From contig JAEYZJ010000128.1 of the NCBI GenBank assembly GCA_023430705.1, forward strand, positions 1 to 12,293: DNA of 12,293 bases, read 5' to 3'. The stretch comes from Pseudomonadota bacterium (GTDB lineage: Bacteria; Pseudomonadota; Alphaproteobacteria; Rhizobiales; Devosiaceae). Each line of letters begins with the position of its first letter. The stretch's first letter is position 1. The notes below the pieces were generated by a model, which was not told the DNA's origin, did not search any database, and saw only the letters and a program-made list of their open reading frames with translations. Shown one piece after another: positions 7,425-12,293 of the stretch. The position numbers and the translations under genes are program-made.

Positions 7425-7438
7425 TTGACTTTAATCAG
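7425..7438 (+). promoter_or_regulatory. FNR-like box upstream of hsp20
   Basis: TTGAC-TTTA-ATCAG matches the consensus TTGAY-N4-RTCAA except for the final G. The centre at 7431.5 is 79 bp before the ATG at 7511, close to the 71 and 74 bp of the two perfect boxes. The predicted start is near 7473, with a weak TAGCGT at the -10 position (7460-7465). The CTTGAC here could alternatively be part of a sigma-32 or sigma-70 -35 element, but I found no good matching -10 at 17 bp. Confidence 0.45.
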
Positions 7439-7510
7439 CGATCGCCGGCGCCGGCCAAATAGCGTTGGCACGCCCCATCCAGTCACGGACAGATGCCAAG
7501 CGAGGCCCGA

Positions 7511-7975
7511 ATGCCCAGGAACACAGAGATCGCCCCCAAGTCTAACGGAAACACCCAGGCCAGCATCCTGCGCAGCACCATCGAAGACTTCTTCGAGGCC
7601 GTCGAGGACACCCTGAACGGCGAGGGCGTTTTCCGGTCCAAGGGGTTCTTCCCGCGCGCCGAGCTGTCGCAGAACGACAGCGGCCTGAAGCTGTCGCTGG
7701 AACTGCCCGGGATGACCCAGGACGACGTGAAGGTGACGGTGCAGGACCGCACGGTGACCGTCGAAGGCGAAAAGCGCGAGGAAGTCACCCAGTCCGAAGG
7801 CTCGAGCTCTCAGTCCGAGCGGCGCTACGGCTCGTTCTACCGGATGTTCACGGCGCCCTTCCCCATCGATCCCGAATCGCTCTCGGCCAAGTTCGAGCAT
7901 GGCGTGCTGACGCTCGAGATCCCCAAGCCAGCGAACTTTTCGGGCGAGGCCCGCGAGATTCCGATCAAGCACTAG
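7511..7975 (+). CDS. Hsp20 / alpha-crystallin small heat-shock protein
   Basis: The 154-residue protein is an ATP-independent holdase chaperone that binds unfolding proteins and forms oligomers. A short N-terminal arm (1-45) is followed by the alpha-crystallin domain (about 46-140): FPRAELSQNDSGLKLSLELPGM, then DDVKVTVQDRTVTVEGEKR, then the signature AKFEHGVLTLEIPKP (126-140). The C-terminal tail carries the I-x-I motif (IPI, 150-152) used for oligomer contacts. I chose the ATG at 7511, with GAGG five bases upstream. An in-frame ATG at 7493 has a weaker ribosome site and would add six residues. It is monocistronic, with an FNR-like box upstream and a short hairpin just after its stop. I see no ROSE or fourU thermometer in the leader. 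IbpA/HspH-like naming would be over-specific. Confidence 0.93.
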   Translation: MPRNTEIAPKSNGNTQASILRSTIEDFFEAVEDTLNGEGVFRSKGFFPRAELSQNDSGLKLSLELPGMTQDDVKVTVQDRTVTVEGEKREEVTQSEGSSSQSERRYGSFYRMFTAPFPIDPESLSAKFEHGVLTLEIPKPANFSGEAREIPIKH

Positions 7976-7984
7976 CCGAGGGCC

Positions 7985-8003
7985 CAGGGCCGGTAATGCC
8001 CTG
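7985..8003 (+). terminator. Short hairpin after hsp20
   Basis: CAGGGC and GCCCTG form a perfect 6-bp stem around a 7-base loop, beginning ten bases after the hsp20 stop codon. No T-run follows, so it is at best a weak intrinsic terminator or an mRNA-end stabiliser. A second stem (AGCGC/GCGCT, 8009-8025) follows directly. The rest of the gap to 8173 shows no gene. Confidence 0.3.
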
Positions 8004-8173
8004 TCGCAAGCGCGGTGCCGGCGCTCGCGATGCGGCAGTGGCGCGAACTGGACTTGGCCGGCGATGAACGTTATCCAGACCCCGAGGACCGACCCCGGCG
8101 AACCAATTGGCGGGGCGTCCAATGCATGTCGGCCACGCCGGAACCCTTCGGCCATGCACGGAGTTCGTCAGCC

Positions 8174-8644
8174 ATGTCCATCCTGCGCCTCACCCGCTTT
8201 GCCGCCGTCGCGACGCTTGCCGCCGTGCTCGGAGCCTGTTCGATGGGCGGCGGGGGCCAGGCGCTTTCGCCCGGCCTGACGACCCCGATGGACCGCCCCG
8301 GCGCCCAGCTGAACCGCGTCGAGGCGCTGTTCCTGCTCAATGACTACCGCCGCTCGCAGGGCGCCGCCGACCTGCGCGGCGACACCCTGCTGGACAGCAC
8401 CGCGCAGTCGCTCGCGAGTGACTACGCCAAGACCGGTGCGCAGCCGACGCTGCCTCCCGGCTCGCTGGTGATGCGGCTGAGCGCCGGCTACACCACCTTC
8501 GCCGAGGTCTTCTCGGGCTGGCGCAACGTGCCGGCCGACGCCGCCGCCCTCGCGACACCCGCCGCCCAGCGGGCCGGCCTGGGTGTCGCCTACGATCCGA
8601 ACTCGGCCCACGGCGTCTACTGGGTGCTGGTGCTTGCCAACTGA
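8174..8644 (+). CDS. CAP-domain-like lipoprotein
   Basis: The 156-residue protein starts at ATG 8174, with ACGGAG about ten bases upstream. It has a lipoprotein signal (MSILRLTRFA..., lipobox LGAC, Cys22), so it is probably anchored in the envelope. After a short linker, residues 48-156 resemble a CAP/SCP (Pfam CAP) domain: LFLLNDYRRSQG (52-63) for the opening helix, LLDSTAQSLASDYA for the second, the AEV of TTFAEVFSGW (Glu111) for the conserved glutamate, then AGLGVAYDP and a closing YWVLVLAN. The usual metal-site histidines are absent: the only histidine is His146 near the C-terminus. It may therefore be a structural or binding member with no metal site. Longer in-frame starts exist (8015 GTG) but lack the signal. 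The 3' end overlaps the next gene by 11 bases, implying co-transcription. The function is unknown. Confidence 0.72.
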   Translation: MSILRLTRFAAVATLAAVLGACSMGGGGQALSPGLTTPMDRPGAQLNRVEALFLLNDYRRSQGAADLRGDTLLDSTAQSLASDYAKTGAQPTLPPGSLVMRLSAGYTTFAEVFSGWRNVPADAAALATPAAQRAGLGVAYDPNSAHGVYWVLVLAN

Positions 8645-8861
8645 CACCGCAACGCTGGACTGCCGCGGGCTGAAATGCCCGCTGCCGGTCCTCAAGATGG
8701 AAAAGCGCCTGTCGCAATTGCCGGCGGGAGCGGCGCTCACCGTGCTCGCCACCGACCCGATGGCCAAGGTGGACATCCCGCTCTATTGCCGCCAGAACGG
8801 CCACGCCTGCGAGGCCTCGCAGCAGGGCGAGGTCTTCACCTTCGCGATCACGAGGGCCTGA
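8634..8861 (+). CDS. TusA-family sulfurtransferase
   Basis: This protein of about 75 residues has the full TusA/SirA/YedF signature: LDCRGLKCPLPVLKMEK, with the CPxP active-site cysteine (Cys15 from this start) that carries persulfide sulfur for tRNA thiolation, cofactor synthesis or sulfur metabolism. A second cysteine (Cys10) precedes it. The body DPMAKVDIPLYCRQNGH and the final strand EVFTFAITR fit the two-layer alpha/beta fold. The start is uncertain: no ATG exists in frame before the motif. I chose the TTG at 8634, which gives a normal family length and overlaps the lipoprotein stop by 11 bases, suggesting translational coupling; the ribosome site is weak. No tusBCD or tusE partners are in the window, so the sulfur acceptor is unknown. 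Its TGA abuts the facing carboxypeptidase stop with no gap. Confidence 0.88.
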   Translation: MPTDTATLDCRGLKCPLPVLKMEKRLSQLPAGAALTVLATDPMAKVDIPLYCRQNGHACEASQQGEVFTFAITRA

Positions 8862-9941
8862 TCAGTCCGCCGCGGCGGTCACGGCAGGGGCCGGTGCCCA
8901 CTGCGGCCGCGGGCGCGGCAGCGGCACCCCGTCGACCAGCACGCCGAGGTCCCTGGCGGTATAAACCTTGCCCTCGATCTCGTCGGTCAGATAGCTCGGC
9001 TGGCCCTTGAGGCCCATCGGGAACGCCGCCTGCCGCTCGGCCACATAGGCCTTGGATTCCTTGCCGCAGATCTGCGAGCGCATGTTGACGGGCGGCGCAT
9101 CGACATTGCGCACCTGCACGACGTTCCGCCCGGTGCCAGTCAGCACGTTGGCGAAGCCGCGCAGGAACATCTCGGCCGCGAGCTCATTGCGCTCGCGCGC
9201 CGACGAGCCGCCCAGCACCACGCCCAGCATCGAGCGCCCGCCTCGCTCCACCGTCGCCACGATGTTGAGGCCGGAGGCGCAGACATACCCGGTCTTCATG
9301 CCGCTGGTACCGAGGAAGTGCTGCAGCAGTCCGTTGTTGGACTCGAGCCGGGCCTTGCCCAGCCGCACCGCCTCGGTTTCGAACATGTCCGAATACTGCG
9401 GGTAGTCGCGCCGAATGATCAGCGCGAGGATGGCCAGGTCGCGTGCCGTCGTCACCTGCGCCTCGTGATGCAGCCCGTTCGGATTGACGAAATGCGTGGC
9501 CGTCATCCCCATGGCGGCGGCCATCTCGTTCATCTCCTCGACGAAGGCCGGCACCGAGCCGGACACCCCCTCGGCGATGGCAACGGCGATGTCGTTGGCC
9601 GATTTCACGAGGAGGATGTAGAGCGCGTCGCGCAGGGTGATCGACGAGCCTACCTTGAGCCCCGACTTGGACGGGGCCTGGTTCCAGGCAAGCTGCGACA
9701 CCTTGATCTTGTCGTCGAGGCTGATCCGTCCCGCCTCGACCGCCCGAAACGCCACATAGGCGGTCATCAGCTTGGTCAGCGAGGCGGGGTGCCAGGGCTG
9801 GCCGGCCTCGTCCTCGTAGAGCACTTCATAGGTCTGCGCATCGACCAGCAGCATGGGGATGGCCCATGCCGGCGTCGTGCTGAAACAGGCGATAACAACC
9901 ATGAGGCTGGCGGCAAGGCGCCGGCGGAACTGGGCGAACAA
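8862..9941 (-). CDS. D-alanyl-D-alanine carboxypeptidase (PBP5/6 family)
   Basis: The 359-residue periplasmic enzyme removes the terminal D-Ala from peptidoglycan pentapeptides. It has a signal peptide (1-27, ending AWA) and all three serine-peptidase S11 motifs: SLTK (Ser54, Lys57), SAN (114-116) and KTG (216-218). The start is a TTG at 9941 with GGAGG four bases upstream; the next ATG (residue 14) would cut off the signal's basic part, and a stop lies just upstream in frame. The C-terminal part (from about 265) does not look like the usual PBP5 C-terminal domain. It ends in a Pro-rich tail without an obvious amphipathic membrane anchor, so it may be soluble or loosely attached. DacA/DacC/DacF cannot be told apart here. 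A candidate sigma-70 promoter lies about 40-70 bp upstream. Confidence 0.93.
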   Translation of the reverse strand: MFAQFRRRLAASLMVVIACFSTTPAWAIPMLLVDAQTYEVLYEDEAGQPWHPASLTKLMTAYVAFRAVEAGRISLDDKIKVSQLAWNQAPSKSGLKVGSSITLRDALYILLVKSANDIAVAIAEGVSGSVPAFVEEMNEMAAAMGMTATHFVNPNGLHHEAQVTTARDLAILALIIRRDYPQYSDMFETEAVRLGKARLESNNGLLQHFLGTSGMKTGYVCASGLNIVATVERGGRSMLGVVLGGSSARERNELAAEMFLRGFANVLTGTGRNVVQVRNVDAPPVNMRSQICGKESKAYVAERQAAFPMGLKGQPSYLTDEIEGKVYTARDLGVLVDGVPLPRPRPQWAPAPAVTAAAD

Positions 9942-9979
9942 GGCGCCTCCGGGTGACAGTTTCTCTCAGGGCCGGCTGG

Positions 9980-10008
9980 TATCTAGCAACGCACCACGCT
10001 TCGCTCAA
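9980..10008 (-). promoter_or_regulatory. Candidate sigma-70 promoter of the carboxypeptidase
   Basis: On the minus strand TTGAGC (10003-10008) and TAGATA (9980-9985) are separated by 17 bp. Transcription would start near 9973, giving a leader of about 30 bases with the GGAGG site. The matches are partial (4/6 and 3/6). Confidence 0.38.
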
Positions 10009-10051
10009 CCGCCCAGGGTCCCCGATCAAGGGTTTTTGAGTGGAACGGCCT

Positions 10052-10744
10052 CTAGGTCAAATCTGGCAGATTTCGGGCGCTAACCCAGCGATGGAACAGC
10101 GTCCGCCGCGGCTCCGGCAGGCGGGCGTCGCTGAGTTCGAGCGCCGTGATGCCGTCGACCCGGAAGCTGCGGAAGTCGTGCCGGAGAGTACACCAGGCCG
10201 CAAGAGTCTGATGTCCCTCAAAGTAGCCGAGCGCCAGCGGATACACCGTCCGCTCGCTGACCGCGCCGGACTTGTCGCGATAGCCGAGCCAGATCTGCCG
10301 CTCCTCCCGCAAGGCCCGCCGCAGCCGGCCGAGGAGGTTGCCCGGATCGATGCTGCGCGGCGGAATGGCGAACAGCCCGATCGAGATCATCTCGTCCCGC
10401 ATCGGCTTGGGCAGCACTGCCTCGATCTTGCTGGCAGCGTCCCGCGCGGTGAGCGCCATCTCGGTATCGGGCCCGTGGATCAGGCCCCGCAGCCCAAGCA
10501 CCAGCGCTTCGAGCTCCTCGTCGGTGAACATCAGCGGCGGCAGGAAATGCTCCGCCCGCAGTTGGAACCCAACCCCCGCCTCGCCGTCAATGGCCGCGCC
10601 CATCGATTTCAAGGTTTCGATATCGCGATAGAGCGAGCGCAGCGACACGCCCATCTCCTCGGCCAGCACCTGCCCCGCCACCGGCCGGCGGCGGCGGCGC
10701 AACGCCTGCATCAGGTTCAAGAGCCGTTCGGAACGTTTCGCCAT
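10052..10744 (-). CDS. YafY-type HTH/WYL transcriptional regulator
   Basis: The 230-residue protein has an N-terminal winged helix-turn-helix of the HTH_11/DeoR-like type (about 4-62; recognition segment VSLRSLYRDIETLKSMG, 33-49). A linker and a C-terminal WYL domain (about 135-210) follow. In the WYL part, IWLGYRDKSGAVSERTVYPLALGYFEGHQTLAAWC aligns with the family pattern, but the W-Y-L triad itself reads differently (LAAWC). The RSFRVDGI segment near 192-199 matches the conserved end strand. Such regulators sense ligands through WYL and commonly repress a neighbouring gene. Here the start codon faces a DJ-1/PfpI gene across 72 bp, the likely target. No good Shine-Dalgarno precedes the ATG. 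TTGACC on the minus strand at 10773-10778 is a possible -35 element that would start transcription very close to the ATG, so a leaderless message is possible. Confidence 0.88.
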   Translation of the reverse strand: MAKRSERLLNLMQALRRRRRPVAGQVLAEEMGVSLRSLYRDIETLKSMGAAIDGEAGVGFQLRAEHFLPPLMFTDEELEALVLGLRGLIHGPDTEMALTARDAASKIEAVLPKPMRDEMISIGLFAIPPRSIDPGNLLGRLRRALREERQIWLGYRDKSGAVSERTVYPLALGYFEGHQTLAAWCTLRHDFRSFRVDGITALELSDARLPEPRRTLFHRWVSARNLPDLT

Positions 10745-10816
10745 GGCCCTAGGCTGCTGACAAAATCGCGCGGGTCAAGGAGCTAGCCTCGCGGCGTCAA
10801 CAAGTGGAGACGACAA
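10745..10816. promoter_or_regulatory. Divergent promoter region, YafY regulator / DJ-1 gene
   Basis: These 72 bp must hold both divergent promoters and presumably the regulator's operator. Visible candidates are CTGACA (plus, 10757-10762) and TTGACC (minus, 10773-10778) as -35 elements. A short inverted repeat, AGGCT (10751-10755) and AGCCT, is spaced across the middle. None is strong on its own. Confidence 0.4.
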
Positions 10817-11389
10817 ATGACGAGGATCCTGACCGTTCTTACCGAGGGCTTCGCAGACTGGGAGACGGCACTGCTCAACGCGGCGGCCCGAGCCTTCTAC
10901 GGCATCGAGACCCGGTACGCCACGCCGGGCGGCGGGCCGGTGACCTCTGCCGGGGGCATGCTTGTCACCCCGGATCTTGCGGTCGCCGACGTGGACGTGG
11001 CGTCTTTCGACGCCATCATCTTCTGCGGCGGTACGGCCTGGCAGTCGCCCGGGGCACCGGACATCGCTCCCCTGCTCGGCGATGCCCGGGCCGAAGGCAA
11101 GCTGATCGGGCTCATCTGCGACGCGACGGTCGCAGCCGCCAGGGCCGGCGTCCTCGACAAGGTGCGCCACACCAGCAACGGCGCCGGATATCTCGACCGC
11201 ACGGGCTATGGCGGGGCCGCGCTCTATCGCGACACGCCTGCCGCCGTCAGCGACGACCGCATCGTCACCGCGCCGGGCACTTCGCCGGTCAGCTTCATGG
11301 CCGCCATCCTCGACGGCCTCGGCCTCGCCGACGACAACCTCGACTTTTACGTCGGCATGCATGCGGCCCAGTTCGGAAAGGCCGCGTGA
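10817..11389 (+). CDS. DJ-1/PfpI-family protein
   Basis: The 190-residue cytoplasmic protein has the DJ-1/PfpI (class I glutamine amidotransferase-like) fold. The pattern starts ILTVLTEGFADWE, with Glu16 in the place of the conserved acid that tunes the reactive cysteine. Next comes the FDAIIFCGGTAWQ strand-turn (64-76). The nucleophile elbow is LIGLICDATVAAARAG (96-111), with Cys101 as the predicted reactive residue. The elbow reads C-D-A-T rather than the C-H-G/C-G-G of proteases and glyoxalases, and resembles a subgroup annotated only as type 1 glutamine amidotransferase-like. No catalytic histidine directly follows the cysteine. GGAG eight bases upstream supports the ATG at 10817. The divergent YafY-type regulator probably controls it. 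Roles in electrophile or oxidative stress are known for the superfamily; the activity here is unknown. Confidence 0.88.
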   Translation: MTRILTVLTEGFADWETALLNAAARAFYGIETRYATPGGGPVTSAGGMLVTPDLAVADVDVASFDAIIFCGGTAWQSPGAPDIAPLLGDARAEGKLIGLICDATVAAARAGVLDKVRHTSNGAGYLDRTGYGGAALYRDTPAAVSDDRIVTAPGTSPVSFMAAILDGLGLADDNLDFYVGMHAAQFGKAA

Positions 11390-11414
11390 CACAAAGCCCT
11401 CCGGACGGCGCCCC

Positions 11415-11450
11415 TAGTCACAAACGGTAACCGCCTCTATATTGGTAACC
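11415..11450 (+). promoter_or_regulatory. HxlR promoter with paired GGTAACC operator repeats
   Basis: A -10 element TATATT (11438-11443) follows TAGTCA (11415-11420) at 17-bp spacing. Two identical GGTAACC heptamers (11426-11432 and 11444-11450), centres 18 bp apart, bracket the -10. Each heptamer is itself a dyad around its central base. HxlR-family regulators bind short dyads of this general kind at their own promoters, so autoregulation is the natural reading. Confidence 0.55.
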
Positions 11451-11480
11451 AGTACCCGTCCGCCCGTTCGGAGGCATCAG

Positions 11481-11897
11481 ATGAAACCAATCCCCGGCAG
11501 GAGCGAGACCTGCAACGCCATGGCCGACATCCTCAACCGGATCGGCGACAAATGGAGCGTCATGATCGTCGGCTATCTCGGCCAGAAGACCATGCGCTTC
11601 AACGAGTTGCGGCATACGATCGGCGGCATCTCGCAGCGCATGCTGACCCTCACCCTGCGCAATCTCGAGCGCGACGGCCTCGTGACCCGCACGGTCTATC
11701 CCGAAATTCCGCCGCGCGTCGAATATCAGCTCACCGATCTCGGCCGCAGCCTCGAGCAGCCGATCGGCGCCCTCTGGAACTGGGCCGCCGAGCATCAGGG
11801 CGAGGTTCAGAAGGCCCGCGCCCAGTATGATGCCGGACAGGCCCAGAGCGCCGAAGTCCCGCCGCCGGAGCGCCGCTACGCGGGCGCGCTGCGTTGA
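11481..11897 (+). CDS. HxlR-family winged-helix regulator
   Basis: The 138-residue DNA-binding protein has the HxlR signature throughout: ETCNAMADILNRIGDKWSVMIVGYLG (9-34), MRFNELRHTIGGISQRMLTLTLRNLERDGLVTR (37-69) for the recognition helix and wing, then VYPEIPPRVEYQLTDLG (70-86). Cys11 is the only cysteine, at the position used by family members such as YodB to sense electrophiles or oxidants, so redox control is plausible. The ATG at 11481 has GGAGG six bases upstream; the frame is open to 11442, but the extension overlaps the promoter. A Pro/Ala-rich tail (about 118-138) extends past the usual domain. The downstream acetyltransferase-like gene overlaps by four bases (TTGA), making it the likely target together with the gene's own promoter. 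Confidence 0.92.
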   Translation: MKPIPGRSETCNAMADILNRIGDKWSVMIVGYLGQKTMRFNELRHTIGGISQRMLTLTLRNLERDGLVTRTVYPEIPPRVEYQLTDLGRSLEQPIGALWNWAAEHQGEVQKARAQYDAGQAQSAEVPPPERRYAGALR

Positions 11898-12293
11898 CGG
11901 CCTCCGCCACCCGCACCTCGCTGGCGGCCGATCTGGGAGCCATCGGGCTTGCTGCGGGTGACGCGGTGCTGGTGCATGCAGCGCTCCGCCGGGTCGGCCC
12001 AATCATCGGCGGTCCGGACGTGATCGTCGATGCCCTGTTCGACGTGATCGGACCCTCCGGTACCGTCCTCGGCTATTGCGACTGGCAGCTCGAGGACGAG
12101 CTCCGCGACGATCCTTCGATGCGCGAGCACGTCCCCGCGTTCGATCCGCTGCGTTCACGCGCCATCCGCGAGAATGGCTACTGGCCCGAACTGCTGCGCA
12201 CGACGCCCGGCGCCCGCCGCAGCGGCAACCCCGGCGCCTCGATGGCGGCGCTGGGTGGCCGCGCCGAATGGTTCACCGCCGACCATGCCCTCG
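11894..12293 (+). CDS. AAC(3)-family aminoglycoside N-acetyltransferase-like (3' truncated)
   Basis: The frame runs from a TTG at 11894, overlapping the HxlR stop by four bases, to the window end; 133 residues of a family about 260-280 long are visible. Conserved stretches of the AAC(3) (antibiotic NAT) family are present: DAVLVHAALRRVGPIIGGPDVIVDAL (23-48), GPSGTVLGY (53-61), AFDPLRSRAIRENGYWPELLRTTPGARRSGNPGASMAALGG (82-122). These resemble the AAC(3)-II/III/VI branch more than AAC(3)-IV. These enzymes acetylate the 3-amino group of aminoglycosides with acetyl-CoA; some chromosomal homologues have other or unknown substrates. No ribosome site precedes the TTG, so translation is probably coupled to hxlR. 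Codon use matches the neighbours and no mobile element flanks it, so I see no sign of recent transfer. The catalytic C-terminal half is outside the window. Confidence 0.85.
   Translation, partial: MTASATRTSLAADLGAIGLAAGDAVLVHAALRRVGPIIGGPDVIVDALFDVIGPSGTVLGYCDWQLEDELRDDPSMREHVPAFDPLRSRAIRENGYWPELLRTTPGARRSGNPGASMAALGGRAEWFTADHAL

Larger units (their letters stand above)
7208..7510. other. Divergent Usp/Hsp20 intergenic region
   Basis: The 303-bp spacer separates the leftward Usp gene from the rightward small heat-shock gene. It carries two FNR-like boxes (7304-7317 and 7425-7438), one at a suitable distance from each gene. A 12-bp perfect palindrome of GCCGGC repeats lies at 7444-7455. I see no convincing coding sequence or RNA gene. 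Confidence 0.65.

Noticed and set aside
7444..7455. Perfect palindrome GCCGGCGCCGGC before hsp20
   Set aside because: Simple GC repeat, expected often in this composition; no evidence of function.
7473..7510. RNA thermometer in the hsp20 leader
   Set aside because: I looked for a fourU or ROSE-like stretch pairing with the GAGG ribosome site and found no convincing one.
11894..12293. Recently acquired resistance gene on a mobile element
   Set aside because: No integron site, inverted repeat or transposase is visible, and composition and operon overlap match the surrounding chromosome.

Overview
The window is GC-rich (two 60-base rows I counted gave 65-67%, apart from one dip) and densely packed with bacterial genes. 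GC content, gene families and FNR/FixK-type boxes suggest an alphaproteobacterium; this is inference, because there is no rRNA or other marker. I see no tRNA, rRNA, CRISPR array, insertion sequence or phage gene. It holds 14 protein genes, the first cut at its 5' end and the last at its 3' end.

Bases 1-2996 carry the end of an efflux operon on the plus strand: the C-terminal part of a FUSC-family inner-membrane protein (MdtO-like) and, overlapping it by one base, a TolC-type outer-membrane lipoprotein. A periplasmic HlyD-type adaptor would be expected upstream, outside the window.

Bases 2993-7975 form the most interesting block. It has a minus-strand AspT/AAE-family antiporter, a secreted coiled-coil protein of unknown function, a GNAT acetyltransferase, a minus-strand universal stress protein and an Hsp20 small heat-shock protein. 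Every intergenic promoter region in this block has at least one 14-bp dyad of the form TTGAY-N4-RTCAA, the FNR/FixK/Dnr consensus. Two are perfect and three have one or two deviations. I read the block as a candidate low-oxygen stress regulon, acting through transport and proton balance, protein acetylation, stress sensing and chaperoning. The family members are known; the grouping and its shared control are the inference.

Bases 8174-9941 carry a CAP-like lipoprotein, an overlapping TusA-type sulfurtransferase and, facing them, a TTG-initiated D-alanyl-D-alanine carboxypeptidase. Bases 10052-11389 are a divergent pair: a YafY-type HTH/WYL regulator and a DJ-1/PfpI-family protein. Bases 11481-12293 are an HxlR-type regulator followed, with a 4-base overlap, by an AAC(3)-family aminoglycoside N-acetyltransferase-like gene that runs off the end. 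The HxlR promoter is flanked by two GGTAACC repeats that look like its operator.

All three convergent gene pairs end with almost no spacer: a 4-bp overlap, a 7-bp gap and a 0-bp gap. There is therefore no room for ordinary terminators between them.
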